DNA from: Cacconaster sp045601245
GTDB lineage: Bacteria > Bacteroidota > Bacteroidia > Bacteroidales > UBA932
Length of the DNA stretch: 40,712 bases
Assembly (NCBI GenBank): GCA_045601245.1
Contig: JAZRZH010000039.1
Span: 1 to 40,712, forward strand
Direction of reading: 5' to 3'
The notes beneath the pieces were generated by a model. The model had not been told where the DNA came from. It saw nothing but the letters and a program-made list of their open reading frames with translations, and ran no database searches. This document shows, piece after piece, positions 15,429 to 23,563 of the stretch. The stretch's first letter is position 1. Each line of letters begins with the position of its first letter. The position numbers were made by a program, and so were the translations under genes.

Positions 15429-17738
15429 TTACCAATTATAATCTGTTTTACCGACATTTTCCGTCGAACCCTTAGGATTGACAGTAACTGTACACGAACG
15501 TGAATAGCCGCCATCATTGGTCCGCACAGTGATTGTAGCCGTACCGGCCTTGAGTGCTGTGACCTTGCCGCTAGCATCGACGCTGGCGACGGTGCTGTTG
15601 CTGCTTGTCCAGCTGACGCTCTTGTTCGATGCGTTGGACGGGGTGATGGTGGCGGTCAATGTCTGCGTGTCACCTTCGGTCATCGTAAGGCTCGTCTTGC
15701 TGAGACTTACTCCCGTCACAGGATAGACCTTTGCGTTAACAGTGATGCTGCACTGGGATGTGTAGCCGCCGTCGGATGTCCTTACGGTGATTGTTGCAGT
15801 ACCTGCCTTCAATGCTGTCACATTGCCGCTCGCATCGACGCTGGCGACGGAGCTGTTGCTGCTCGTCCAGCTGACGCTCTTGTTCGATGCGTTGGACGGG
15901 GTGATGGTGGCGGTCAATGTCTGCGTGTCACCTTCGGTCATTGTAAGGCTGGTCTTGCTGAGACTTATTCCTGTCACAGGATAGACCTTTGCGTTAACCG
16001 TGATGCTGCACTGGGATGTGTAGCCTCCGTCAGATGTCCTGACGGTGATTGTGGCTGTACCGGCCTTGAGTGCTGTGACCTTGCCGTTCGCATCGACGCT
16101 GGCGACGGTGCTGTTGCTGCTCGTCCAGCTGACGCTCTTGTTCGATGCGTTGGACGGGGTGATGGTGGCAGTCAATGTCTGTGTGTCGCCTTCGGTCATT
16201 GTAAGGCTCGTCTTGCTGAGACTTACTCCTGTCACAGGATAGACCTTTGCGTTTACAGTGATGCTGCACTGGGATGTGTAGCCGCCATCATTGGTCCGCA
16301 CAGTGATTGTAGATGTACCGGCCTTGAGTGCTGTGACATTGCCGTTAGCATCCACGCTGGCTACGGAGCTGTTGCTGCTCGTCCAGGTGACATTCTTGTT
16401 CGATGCGTTGGACGGGGTGATGGTGGCGGTCAATGTCTGCGTATCACCTTCGGTCATTGTAAGGCTCGTCTTGCTGAGACTTATTCCTGTCACAGGATAG
16501 ACCTTTGCGTTTACCGTGATGCTGCACTGGGATGTGTAGCCTCCGTCGGATGTCCTGACGGTGATTGTGGCTGTACCGGCCTTCAATGCTGTCACATTGC
16601 CGCTCGCATCGACGCTGGCGACGGTGCTGTTGCTGCTCGTCCAGGTGACATTCTTGTTCGATGCGTTGGACGGGGTGATGGTGGCGGTCAATGTCTGCGT
16701 GTCACCTTCGGTCATCGTAAGGCTCGTCTTGCTGAGACTTACTCCCGTCACCGCAATTGCCTTGGTAGTGAAAGTCATCTCTTCACCGTAGCTGACTGCC
16801 ACGCCGTTGCGGGCATAGGCCCTGACATAATATGTCGTCAACGGTGACAGTCCCGATATCGGGCAGGTGAATGCATCCGGCCCGGCACCTGCAGACACAT
16901 GCGATGATGAATTGATGTCCGGCTGGTGTGTGGTGCTCCACACAACGCCCTTGTCAGTAATTGCAGAGCCGTTGGCAACTATGCCATAACCGCCGCAGAC
17001 GGCAGTCTGGGCTTCAATACCTGTCGGGGCGCTTGTCATTACATTCGGAGCCGACGAGATTACAAAGCCGCAGGAAGTGCCATAGACGATATTAGTCCCC
17101 TCGCGGGCGAAGGAACGGGCGTAATAAGTCTGGCCTGACGTCAGACCTCTCAGTGTCACGGAATGAAATCCAGAATTGGCACTTGCCCGGATAAAGCCGG
17201 AGTTTACAGTCAGATCATTCAAGGAAGTGCCGTAGCAGAGGCCGCACTCAGTAAGAGCAATGTCCTCGGCGAATGTGATATCGAAGTTCAGCACTGCAAT
17301 GCCGTTGACACTTGAGACAACAGTCGGAACTCCCACCTTGACGTAGTTGTCAAAAGGCTTCACATCATACGAAACCACTGCCGACTGTATCTCTATTCGT
17401 CCGTTTGACGAATATGCCTTGCAATACCACCGGCCACCATAGTTCCGCAGCACCTTCGATACCGTAAATCTGCCGGAATCATTATTGACGTAACTCGAAC
17501 TAATCTTCTCATTGGTGGCGAAACTTTCATCCTGAGACAGGTAGAAACCGCATTCCTCATTCCTGATTCCGCCTTCGAGTCTTGCAGTGAACACAACTTC
17601 AAGGCTGCCCGAAGCTACAGCGGGCTCCATTATCTCCAGTGCTGGCGGAAGCAGATCAACACCATTCAGGTCCCTGTCAGCATCCATACAGGAAGCCAGT
17701 GCCACAACGGCAAACAGATATGATATAAGTCTCTTCAT
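15429..17738 (-). CDS. Lipoprotein with fibronectin-like domains and five tandem Big_2 Ig-like repeats
   Basis: The 769-residue lipoprotein has lipobox ALASC (Cys17) followed by the acidic MDADRD, compatible with a Bacteroidetes surface-export signal. Residues 30-330 hold about three fibronectin-III-like units; the second and third contain YYARSFAREGTNIVYG and YYVRAYARNGVAVSYG. From about residue 330 come five 86-residue Big_2 repeats, each VTG(V/I)SLSKTSLTMTEGDTQ and so on. The protein ends with a short tail, STENVGKTDYNW. The repeats probably form a stalk on the cell surface. The gene sits 11 bases after the barrel gene and three bases before the lectin lipoprotein gene, so the three are one transcript. 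The function is inferred as adhesive or structural. Confidence 0.8.
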   Translation of the reverse strand: MKRLISYLFAVVALASCMDADRDLNGVDLLPPALEIMEPAVASGSLEVVFTARLEGGIRNEECGFYLSQDESFATNEKISSSYVNNDSGRFTVSKVLRNYGGRWYCKAYSSNGRIEIQSAVVSYDVKPFDNYVKVGVPTVVSSVNGIAVLNFDITFAEDIALTECGLCYGTSLNDLTVNSGFIRASANSGFHSVTLRGLTSGQTYYARSFAREGTNIVYGTSCGFVISSAPNVMTSAPTGIEAQTAVCGGYGIVANGSAITDKGVVWSTTHQPDINSSSHVSAGAGPDAFTCPISGLSPLTTYYVRAYARNGVAVSYGEEMTFTTKAIAVTGVSLSKTSLTMTEGDTQTLTATITPSNASNKNVTWTSSNSTVASVDASGNVTALKAGTATITVRTSDGGYTSQCSITVNAKVYPVTGISLSKTSLTMTEGDTQTLTATITPSNASNKNVTWTSSNSSVASVDANGNVTALKAGTSTITVRTNDGGYTSQCSITVNAKVYPVTGVSLSKTSLTMTEGDTQTLTATITPSNASNKSVSWTSSNSTVASVDANGKVTALKAGTATITVRTSDGGYTSQCSITVNAKVYPVTGISLSKTSLTMTEGDTQTLTATITPSNASNKSVSWTSSNSSVASVDASGNVTALKAGTATITVRTSDGGYTSQCSITVNAKVYPVTGVSLSKTSLTMTEGDTQTLTATITPSNASNKSVSWTSSNSTVASVDASGKVTALKAGTATITVRTNDGGYSRSCTVTVNPKGSTENVGKTDYNW
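15480..16760 (-). repeat. Five tandem 258-bp coding repeats
   Basis: The DNA encoding the five Big_2 domains repeats every 258 bases, with only scattered substitutions (for example gtc/atc at the VTG(V/I)SL position). A block of about 55 bases, including CGACGCTGGCGACGGTGCTG, is nearly identical in the neighbouring lectin gene around 13823-13876. Copy number is likely to vary by recombination, and short-read assembly here deserves caution. Confidence 0.85.
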
Positions 17739-17749
17739 AATAGATCCGG

Positions 17750-18562
17750 TTAAAACATTATGCCGAGACCGATTTCCGCCTCAGTATATTTGAAATTGGT
17801 ATTGCTGACTCCTGCCGACACGGATATCTTCCCGAATGTCATAACCACACCGGCATCGAGCGACAGACCTTCAGCACAGTAATCATTGACCTTGGCCCAA
17901 TCCCCGGCGTAGTCCTGCAGGAACAGGCCATATCTGCCATAGCCCAGTCCAAGGTATGGATATATGCCATTGACGGCACGGACCATCGCGCCGGCCGTGA
18001 CGTTGAGACGTGACACCTTGCTTGCTCCCGTTCCCCAGAAATCATCGACAGAGGAGGTATGCGTATATGAATAGCCCGGGAATTGAAAATCAGTGCGGGC
18101 CTTTGCATACCAGCCCCACTTCCTTACCATCCCGGCCATCACACCATAGGAAAGATGCGGATAAACAGCCACCTGACCGGAAACAAAAGTCCTGCTCCTG
18201 ACGACATCCTTGCCGACCACATCCACCTTGAATGAAAGCTGTTTGCCGGCGAGGCTCTCCTTGTCCCTGGAGAAGTCATATTGTATGCTCTTCTGACCGG
18301 ACGAAGTGATTCGGCCGAAATCTCCCGAAAGATCCGCTTTGTCAACCCGGCTGAAGGTCTGGCCTGCATCCGTACTGAGCATAAGAGCGACATCACAGGA
18401 ACGCGTATCCTCTCCAAGCTTTATGTCATAAGTAATAATAAAAGTGGTCTTCTGGCGGGAGACGTCGACGTTGCTGAGAAGAATGTCATTGTCCGCCTTG
18501 CTTTCTGCAAATACAGGCAATGCGGCAAACGCCAGAGCCATTATGGTCAAAAACTTTTTCAC
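17750..18562 (-). CDS. Exported outer-membrane beta-barrel protein
   Basis: The 270-residue protein has signal peptide KKFLTIMALAFAALPVFAES. The N-terminal part (residues 25-125) looks like a small beta-sandwich (DILLSNVDVSRQKTTFIITY, LSTDAGQTFSRV). The rest is barrel-like: YGVMAGMVRKWGWYAKARTD, YPYLGLGYGRYGLF, GVVMTFGKISVSAG, and a terminal strand EIGLGIMF ending in Phe. The start is GTG at 18562, sharing its G with the caspase gene's TAG stop (TAGTG), which implies translational coupling. It may be an outer-membrane anchor or conduit for the neighbouring exported proteins; that is inference. Confidence 0.75.
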   Translation of the reverse strand: MKKFLTIMALAFAALPVFAESKADNDILLSNVDVSRQKTTFIITYDIKLGEDTRSCDVALMLSTDAGQTFSRVDKADLSGDFGRITSSGQKSIQYDFSRDKESLAGKQLSFKVDVVGKDVVRSRTFVSGQVAVYPHLSYGVMAGMVRKWGWYAKARTDFQFPGYSYTHTSSVDDFWGTGASKVSRLNVTAGAMVRAVNGIYPYLGLGYGRYGLFLQDYAGDWAKVNDYCAEGLSLDAGVVMTFGKISVSAGVSNTNFKYTEAEIGLGIMF

Positions 18563-20379
18563 TATCTGATTTTTTCAATTACAAAATCTCCATTGCCGAA
18601 AAATTCCGGGGTCTGGGCACCTCCTCTGATCCTGACAGCCGTGGACGAAACACTATTTGTAACGAATTCCACGAGTTCGGACATAGTGATCGAACCGTTG
18701 CCATCTTTGTCAGCATCGCCCTGCAGGCCCGTTGTCAGGAAATATGTGAACAGTCCGGACTGGGACTGGTCATATCCGAGGGAGGTCTGCTCACCGGTGG
18801 ATGAGGTGAACAGCCGGAAATCAGGATTAGTCTCCCAAGGTCTGGCAGACATTGTATGACTTGAGATGCGCACGCCCTTGGTACCGGAAATATTCTCAGA
18901 TGCGATGGAGGCAGTCTGACGGGACGAACCGCTGAAACAGGCATCCAATATGACGGTGACAGACTTTGCGCCAAGAGAATTCAGGTCAGCATAAAGCTTG
19001 TTTATACTGTATCCGCGGTCTCTCACCATTTCCTTTCTGGCATCATAAGGGAAAAGGAATACATCTTCTTTATTGTCGGCATCAAAATCCGGAATACCGT
19101 GTCCCGAGTAGAAAACGAACACATCTGTCTTGCCAGGAATGACGGTCTGCTTGAGGTAGCCGAAACGGGAATCGAAGCAGTCGCTCAAGGCGGCTCCGGT
19201 CACCTGGTCGTCAACCAGGACCCTGATATCCCTGACACCCATCGATGTCTTGAGGTACTTGGCCATCAGCCTGGCATCCCGTGCCGCATACGGGGCCGGA
19301 GCCACTCCGTATGAGTTCTTTTCCGCCCCGATGACAATTGCCACCGCATCGCCGTATATTGGAATTCCCACAGGGGCCTGGCTTATGTCACGTATATTTG
19401 AGGTAATTCTGTTAGACTGTGAGAACACCCTTGTCTGCTGCATCGCAAGAAGCCCGGCACGGTCGCCCTTGATGTCAACGATACGGGGATCCTCCGGAAC
19501 TTTGTCCAACGAAACAGGCAATTGTACGGATGCCAGATTGCCGAAGCCCATATCTTCAGTCACACTTATCCTGACGGGCAGATACTGCCCCTTCTGAACA
19601 AAACTGTTATTCGGGCTGAAGCGGAATGACACCTCCGCCGTCTGACCCACGAGCAGGTCATCAACCTTGCCGGATATCTTCGAAGCCAGACCGGTATCCG
19701 TCATAAGCAGGACATTGGGGTCATCTGACGTGATTTCATATCTTACGTCACGGGCTTCTCCAAAACCTGTATTCTGAAGCATCACTGTGGCCCATACCAC
19801 TTCTCCGGCCTGAACCTTGCCGTCAGGGTTGTTGTTCCTGGCACGCGCACCCCTTCCGGAATCCGCTATGGATACGCCCTGCATTGAAATAGCGGCTCTC
19901 TGATACTCGTAGGTACTGAGCATCAGCGATGCGTCGATATCATATCCCATCGGCTCCCGGACCTTGATATCGAACAGAACAGAGTCTGTCGGGATGGAAA
20001 CGCCGGCCTTTATGGAAAAGTCCAGTTGTTTCTGAGTGTCGGCAGGAATGTCCATCGTCGAACTCCGGAGATTGCTTGTCAAGGCATCGACGACCCTGCG
20101 TGGAGTCACGATAACCTCAACGCCATTGGCATCACCGCCCTGGTTCCTGAGTTTGAGTATGATACGACCGCTTTCACCGGCTTCAAGAATCTTGTTGCCG
20201 TTGTCGTCAACGAAATCGATGTCCACATACAATTCGGGAGGCATAAAGATGCCGTTGATATCATCCATTGAAAAACTGATGACCTTGGATACAGCCGACT
20301 GTGCGGATATGGTCTGTGGGAAGACGGAAGCCACAATCAGAACGGCCAATGTAGGAAGAAGTCTGCCTGTTCGTCTCAT
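18562..20379 (-). CDS. Exported caspase-like (peptidase C14) protein
   Basis: The 605-residue protein begins with a signal peptide (LLPTLAVLIVASVFPQTISAQ). Residues 45-300 look like two CARDB/Ig-type beta domains, each with a short calcium-loop-like turn (DDNGNKILEAGESG, NNNPDGKVQAGE). The caspase domain starts near 340 (GDAVAIVIGAEKNSYGVAPA). It has the catalytic His in VFVFYSGHGIPD and the catalytic Cys in VILDACFSGSSR. Near residue 565 GDADKDGNGSITMSEL is a clear EF-hand-like calcium loop, suggesting calcium-regulated proteolysis. Caspase-like proteases cleave after Arg, Lys or Asp; the specificity here is unknown. Periplasmic or surface placement makes it unlike cytoplasmic death effectors. 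Confidence 0.88.
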   Translation of the reverse strand: MRRTGRLLPTLAVLIVASVFPQTISAQSAVSKVISFSMDDINGIFMPPELYVDIDFVDDNGNKILEAGESGRIILKLRNQGGDANGVEVIVTPRRVVDALTSNLRSSTMDIPADTQKQLDFSIKAGVSIPTDSVLFDIKVREPMGYDIDASLMLSTYEYQRAAISMQGVSIADSGRGARARNNNPDGKVQAGEVVWATVMLQNTGFGEARDVRYEITSDDPNVLLMTDTGLASKISGKVDDLLVGQTAEVSFRFSPNNSFVQKGQYLPVRISVTEDMGFGNLASVQLPVSLDKVPEDPRIVDIKGDRAGLLAMQQTRVFSQSNRITSNIRDISQAPVGIPIYGDAVAIVIGAEKNSYGVAPAPYAARDARLMAKYLKTSMGVRDIRVLVDDQVTGAALSDCFDSRFGYLKQTVIPGKTDVFVFYSGHGIPDFDADNKEDVFLFPYDARKEMVRDRGYSINKLYADLNSLGAKSVTVILDACFSGSSRQTASIASENISGTKGVRISSHTMSARPWETNPDFRLFTSSTGEQTSLGYDQSQSGLFTYFLTTGLQGDADKDGNGSITMSELVEFVTNSVSSTAVRIRGGAQTPEFFGNGDFVIEKIR

Positions 20380-20404
20380 ATTTGTATTAATATCGGTAAA
20401 GTAA

Positions 20405-20412
20405 CAAAGTTA
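20405..20412 (-). promoter_or_regulatory. Possible -7 box ahead of the caspase-like gene
   Basis: On the minus strand the bases read TAACTTTG, matching TAnnTTTG, in the 48-base gap between the transglutaminase-like gene's stop and the caspase ATG. It could give an internal promoter for the caspase-barrel-lipoprotein part of the locus. Confidence 0.4.
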
Positions 20413-20427
20413 CTAAACTTTAGTCAG

Positions 20428-21879
20428 TTATTTTGATATTACCCATATTTTTTGCGGCTTGATGCGATAGTTTCTGCCTGACATCCCCACTTTGGCCCCG
20501 ACACAGGCCGGATCACATACATAATATTTGTCTTGACCACGCCTGATATAGTATCCGGCCGCTTCCTCGTCTGTCCTGACGGCACAGTTGACGTGGTCAC
20601 TGTATTCCAACAAAAGGCAATCATATCCAAGAAGCCTCCTCACAAGGAACGAAAAGAGGACAGCCCTGTCCTCACAATCATTGTATGGATAATAGAAATT
20701 CTCCTCGCAGAAAAATGGTTTTTCCTTCCCGAACTGCCGGACATCACTCCTGTATCTGAAATCATTCTGCAGAAAAGCCAGGATTGCATTGACGGATTCA
20801 ACGCCGCTTTTCCCGGAGATCGCGGGGCCTATCTCCTTCAGCATCGCCTCCGCGAATGCACTATCCGGTTCGGCACCGGCATATACATTGATATCCAGCT
20901 GCGGATAATCCGCATAGAAGGAAATCAAAGCAGTATCCAGTGAAATGCTTAAGACCTTCCCCAATACCTCAGATTCGAACTTTCGCGCAGTGAAGCTGCC
21001 GTCGCCAAGGCTCGGAGCGACAGTCAGGCTCATATCCATATCGGACGAAGCACCCGGAATCTCAAGCTGGTAGGTATTCAGTGCAGCTATATCGGAATCC
21101 GTCGCAGCGATATAATACTTAACTCCATCGACTATGACATACCTGCGGCCATAGATTTGCTGCTCTGCGGCAAAAATCGGAATAAGCCCCCCATCGGCGC
21201 GCGCTATCCTGCACCTCAGTCCCAATTCGTTCATACAGAAGACCGTGAACACCGCCATCTCATTCTTCGAGCCTTCGGGGAAAACCCGTTTTGAAAGTTC
21301 TGATACAAACTCGAACATAGCCCAGTCATTGAGATTCAAGTCACGCTCCACGCCCCTCAGCGACAGCATCATCAAGTCCGACTCCCTGCAGGACAGAGCA
21401 CTCCAGAAAGAGCTCACGGAGCGTTCGGATATGCCACGTAGGCGAAGCGATCGGTATGTTGCAGGCACCGGGCATACAACTTGAGTTCCATAAAACGGAA
21501 ATGTCAGTCGGATACATCCCACGGCATTCTCAGAATAAACGGCAACGGCATCGGTCGACTTCGGGGAAAGCATCAGGCTCCCGTCATTGACAGGCACATC
21601 CGATATATCAATCTGCACGTTCTCGACCGGACAAGCCGGCAAAAGAGTGTCGGACGAGGGCTTGACAAAGCATCTGACCTGCGCGTCGAATACCCTGAAC
21701 GTCTTCCAGTTTTCCCTTAGGGCCCTGGAAAACTCAAGGGCGGACTCTTTTGAGTATTCCCGGTACTGCCGCCCGGATGACTTCGCGAAATCGGAATAAG
21801 AAGCGCGCAGGTCATCCTGCGCAAAACAATCTGACAACGGAGCCAGGAGAAGGAGAATATACAGACCTGACTTATTCAT
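20428..21879 (-). CDS. Exported transglutaminase-like protein
   Basis: The 483-residue protein starts at ATG 21879 with signal peptide KSGLYILLLLAPLSDCFAQ. The transglutaminase-like triad is visible near the C-terminus: Cys in YPYNDCEDRAVLFSFLVRRL, His in YSDHVNCAV, and Asp in YYVCDPACVGA. The upstream part is beta-rich with no domain I recognise. Such domains act as proteases, amidases or cross-linkers, usually in the periplasm of Bacteroidetes. The longer in-frame start at 21960 is rejected because it would bury the signal peptide. The gene overlaps the upstream one-TM protein gene by eight bases, indicating tight coupling. Confidence 0.8.
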   Translation of the reverse strand: MNKSGLYILLLLAPLSDCFAQDDLRASYSDFAKSSGRQYREYSKESALEFSRALRENWKTFRVFDAQVRCFVKPSSDTLLPACPVENVQIDISDVPVNDGSLMLSPKSTDAVAVYSENAVGCIRLTFPFYGTQVVCPVPATYRSLRLRGISERSVSSFWSALSCRESDLMMLSLRGVERDLNLNDWAMFEFVSELSKRVFPEGSKNEMAVFTVFCMNELGLRCRIARADGGLIPIFAAEQQIYGRRYVIVDGVKYYIAATDSDIAALNTYQLEIPGASSDMDMSLTVAPSLGDGSFTARKFESEVLGKVLSISLDTALISFYADYPQLDINVYAGAEPDSAFAEAMLKEIGPAISGKSGVESVNAILAFLQNDFRYRSDVRQFGKEKPFFCEENFYYPYNDCEDRAVLFSFLVRRLLGYDCLLLEYSDHVNCAVRTDEEAAGYYIRRGQDKYYVCDPACVGAKVGMSGRNYRIKPQKIWVISK

Positions 21880-22228
21880 CAACGGATGCAATTTCAAACT
21901 GTTCTGAAGTTTCCACGGCAAGGGAATCATCCGCACAGTCAATGCTGTCTGCGGCCGCATGCATCTGCTCCTGCTGCATGAGCTGAAGCGAAGCTTCGGA
22001 GTCCGGAGTGAATATCAGCAGCACGGCAACCGCACAAGCCGCAACGGCCAGGGCCACATAGATCACAGGGGATCGAAAAAACGATCTCCTGCGGGAATTC
22101 CCGGGCTGAAGCTGTGAACGTACATATCCGCGGGCCCTTTGGGTGTCCAGCACCTCGGGTGCTTCCTTTCCCGCAATTTCTGCAGCATTAAGTATCTGCA
22201 TCTCCTCTTTCAATGTCAGTTTATCCAT
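21872..22228 (-). CDS. Putative membrane-anchored anti-sigma protein
   Basis: The 118-residue protein has a charged cytoplasmic N-terminal half (MDKLTLKEEMQILNAAEIAG), one transmembrane segment near residues 54-70 (VIYVALAVAACAVAVLLIF) preceded by basic RRRSFFRS, and an acidic tail. It has no cofactor-type signature and no zinc-binding HxxxCxxC motif. Function is inferred from position: it overlaps the ECF sigma gene by eight bases, the typical sigma/anti-sigma arrangement, and the topology fits a one-TM anti-sigma factor with a small periplasmic domain that could receive a proteolytic signal. Confidence 0.6.
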   Translation of the reverse strand: MDKLTLKEEMQILNAAEIAGKEAPEVLDTQRARGYVRSQLQPGNSRRRSFFRSPVIYVALAVAACAVAVLLIFTPDSEASLQLMQQEQMHAAADSIDCADDSLAVETSEQFEIASVDE

Positions 22229-22805
22229 AAGCCTCCAGTTTCGTTTTCAATTGTTTGACAATACGGTTCTTCACAGTGTAAACATAATCGACGCTCATCC
22301 CATATCTTGCTGCAACTTCTTCGTATGGACGGTCTTCGATGAAAAGCATCTGTGCCACTCCCCTGTCACGTTCACTCTTTATCTCCGATATGGCCTCCCT
22401 TATATCCATCAGCGCTCCGGCATCGACACTCTGTACCCAATCGCCCCTGAAAGTTTCCCATTTATCACTTATAGAGATGACACCGTTGAAATCTATCTTT
22501 GACAGCTTGTAGTTTTTGAAAAACCTATAAGACACCATCGATATCCAGGTGCTCAGAGCCGCTTTGGACGGATCATAAGTACGGAGTCTGCGCCAGTTGT
22601 CCTGGTACAGGTACAGGAAGAATTCATCCACAAGTTCCGCAACGTCCACCCTGTAGGGAAAAATATTGTAGATGTGATACTGGAAGGTAGATGAGTATTT
22701 ATCATAGAACAAGTATACGACGGCATCCTCATTGCCGTCGTATACTTGTTCTATCAATTCCGTGTCCGTCATACGGGACACGTCCCTTTTCCAAGGTATG
22801 TGCAT
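22221..22805 (-). CDS. ECF-family RNA polymerase sigma factor
   Basis: The 194-residue protein has sigma region 2 at the N-terminal side (TDTELIEQVYDGNEDAVVYL, then VDVAELVDEFFLYLYQDNW and STWISMVSYRFFKNYK) and region 4 at the C-terminus (RPYEEVAARYGMSVDYVYTV). It would direct RNA polymerase to a dedicated promoter set. The ATG at 22805 leaves a 14-base gap to the preceding gene; the ATG at 22772 (MTDTELIEQ) is an alternative. The first ORF start at 22838 would overlap the preceding gene. A perfect 22-bp inverted repeat lies inside its 5' coding region. Confidence 0.88.
   Translation of the reverse strand: MHIPWKRDVSRMTDTELIEQVYDGNEDAVVYLFYDKYSSTFQYHIYNIFPYRVDVAELVDEFFLYLYQDNWRRLRTYDPSKAALSTWISMVSYRFFKNYKLSKIDFNGVISISDKWETFRGDWVQSVDAGALMDIREAISEIKSERDRGVAQMLFIEDRPYEEVAARYGMSVDYVYTVKNRIVKQLKTKLEAYG
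22704..22754. repeat. Perfect 22-bp inverted repeat inside the sigma factor gene
   Basis: Bases 22704-22725 are the exact reverse complement of 22733-22754, separated by seven bases. The arm reads ATAGAACAAGTATACGACGG followed by CA. The DNA encodes IEQVYDGN, EDA and VVYLFYD of sigma region 2. In the mRNA this would be a very stable hairpin within the first 30 codons. Confidence 0.9.
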
Positions 22806-22819
22806 TCTGTTATTAAATA

Positions 22820-23497
22820 CTACTTGAAATCCGCCCACATCTTTTCAAGCTGCTCGTGAAGGTCTTCGCCCTTTTCCTCAAGCTTGAGTTTTACAACTTC
22901 AATGGCATCATCCATAGCATTTTTCGTATTGAATGCGAGTCGCACCTGCACTTCAACGGTGTTGTCATTGACTTTGCGGAAGCATTCAGTTACAGGAATC
23001 ACGCGGGTAAGCCTGTTGGCAATAAGGGATTTGCTTGACTGAACGGCCTCATTGATGGAAGCTGCCTGTTCAGGGCTGATCTGAAGATTACCGAGCGAGC
23101 TCTCTGTCAGCGCAGTAATCTCGGTTTCAATATATCCCGCAAGTTCTATCTTGGCATTGTTGGTCGCCTGCATCTTGGCAGCATCGTATGTCGAACCCAC
23201 AGAAGTAGCCTGGCCGAAAATATATTTAGGCAGACCGCTCTCTTCATATTCATACTGCATAAGATATGACCTGTCGAGCTGCTTTGGCATCGGAAGTCCA
23301 CCAGGAGAGACTTTCCAGCCTTCCTTTGTCAGTTTCTTAGCCTCTTTCTTTGCATATTTGCTGGCTTTCTTGGTCAGTTCGGTCTGGGACTGACGGTACT
23401 CCGCCTTACGTGCCTCAATGGTTTCATCTGTTGTCTGAGCTGTTGCGAAAGAGCACATTACAAGTGCCGTAGCGAGAATTGTAAAAATCTTTTTCAT
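22820..23497 (-). CDS. Exported LPP20-like protein
   Basis: The 225-residue protein has signal peptide KKIFTILATALVMCSFATAQ. A Lys/Glu-rich helical stretch follows (residues 28-60). The middle resembles LPP20-type domains: FGQATSVGSTYDAAKMQATNNAKIELAGYIETEITAL, split over residues 95-135. A second strand-rich part contains VTECFRKVNDNTVEVQVRLAF and is followed by a helical tail. LPP20-like proteins are cell-envelope proteins of unclear function; a similar CFRKV...VxVRL pattern occurs in other Bacteroidetes exported proteins. It carries a possible promoter (23531-23563) and is followed by the sigma factor gene. Confidence 0.65.
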   Translation of the reverse strand: MKKIFTILATALVMCSFATAQTTDETIEARKAEYRQSQTELTKKASKYAKKEAKKLTKEGWKVSPGGLPMPKQLDRSYLMQYEYEESGLPKYIFGQATSVGSTYDAAKMQATNNAKIELAGYIETEITALTESSLGNLQISPEQAASINEAVQSSKSLIANRLTRVIPVTECFRKVNDNTVEVQVRLAFNTKNAMDDAIEVVKLKLEEKGEDLHEQLEKMWADFK

Positions 23498-23530
23498 ATT
23501 GAATATGGTTTAGAAAAATGTTTGTTTACT

Positions 23531-23563
23531 ACATATAGGACCAACCGTATTGAAATCTATCAA
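23531..23563 (-). promoter_or_regulatory. Conserved promoter-like motif ahead of the LPP20-like and sigma genes
   Basis: On the minus strand: TTGATAGATTT, 13 bases, then CCTATATGT. The same two blocks at the same spacing occur at 24478-24510 ahead of the DUF4384-like gene. The first block overlaps the end of the upstream gene. It may be the promoter recognised by the locus's own ECF sigma factor. Confidence 0.5.

Noticed and set aside
15480..16760. Regular repeats suggestive of a CRISPR array
   Set aside because: The period is 258 bases, the repeat is fully coding (Big_2 domains) and no short repeat/unique spacer pattern exists.
22704..22754. An invertible DNA switch flanked by inverted repeats
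   Set aside because: The spacer is only seven bases, the arms are coding, and no site-specific recombinase gene is near; an mRNA hairpin fits better.
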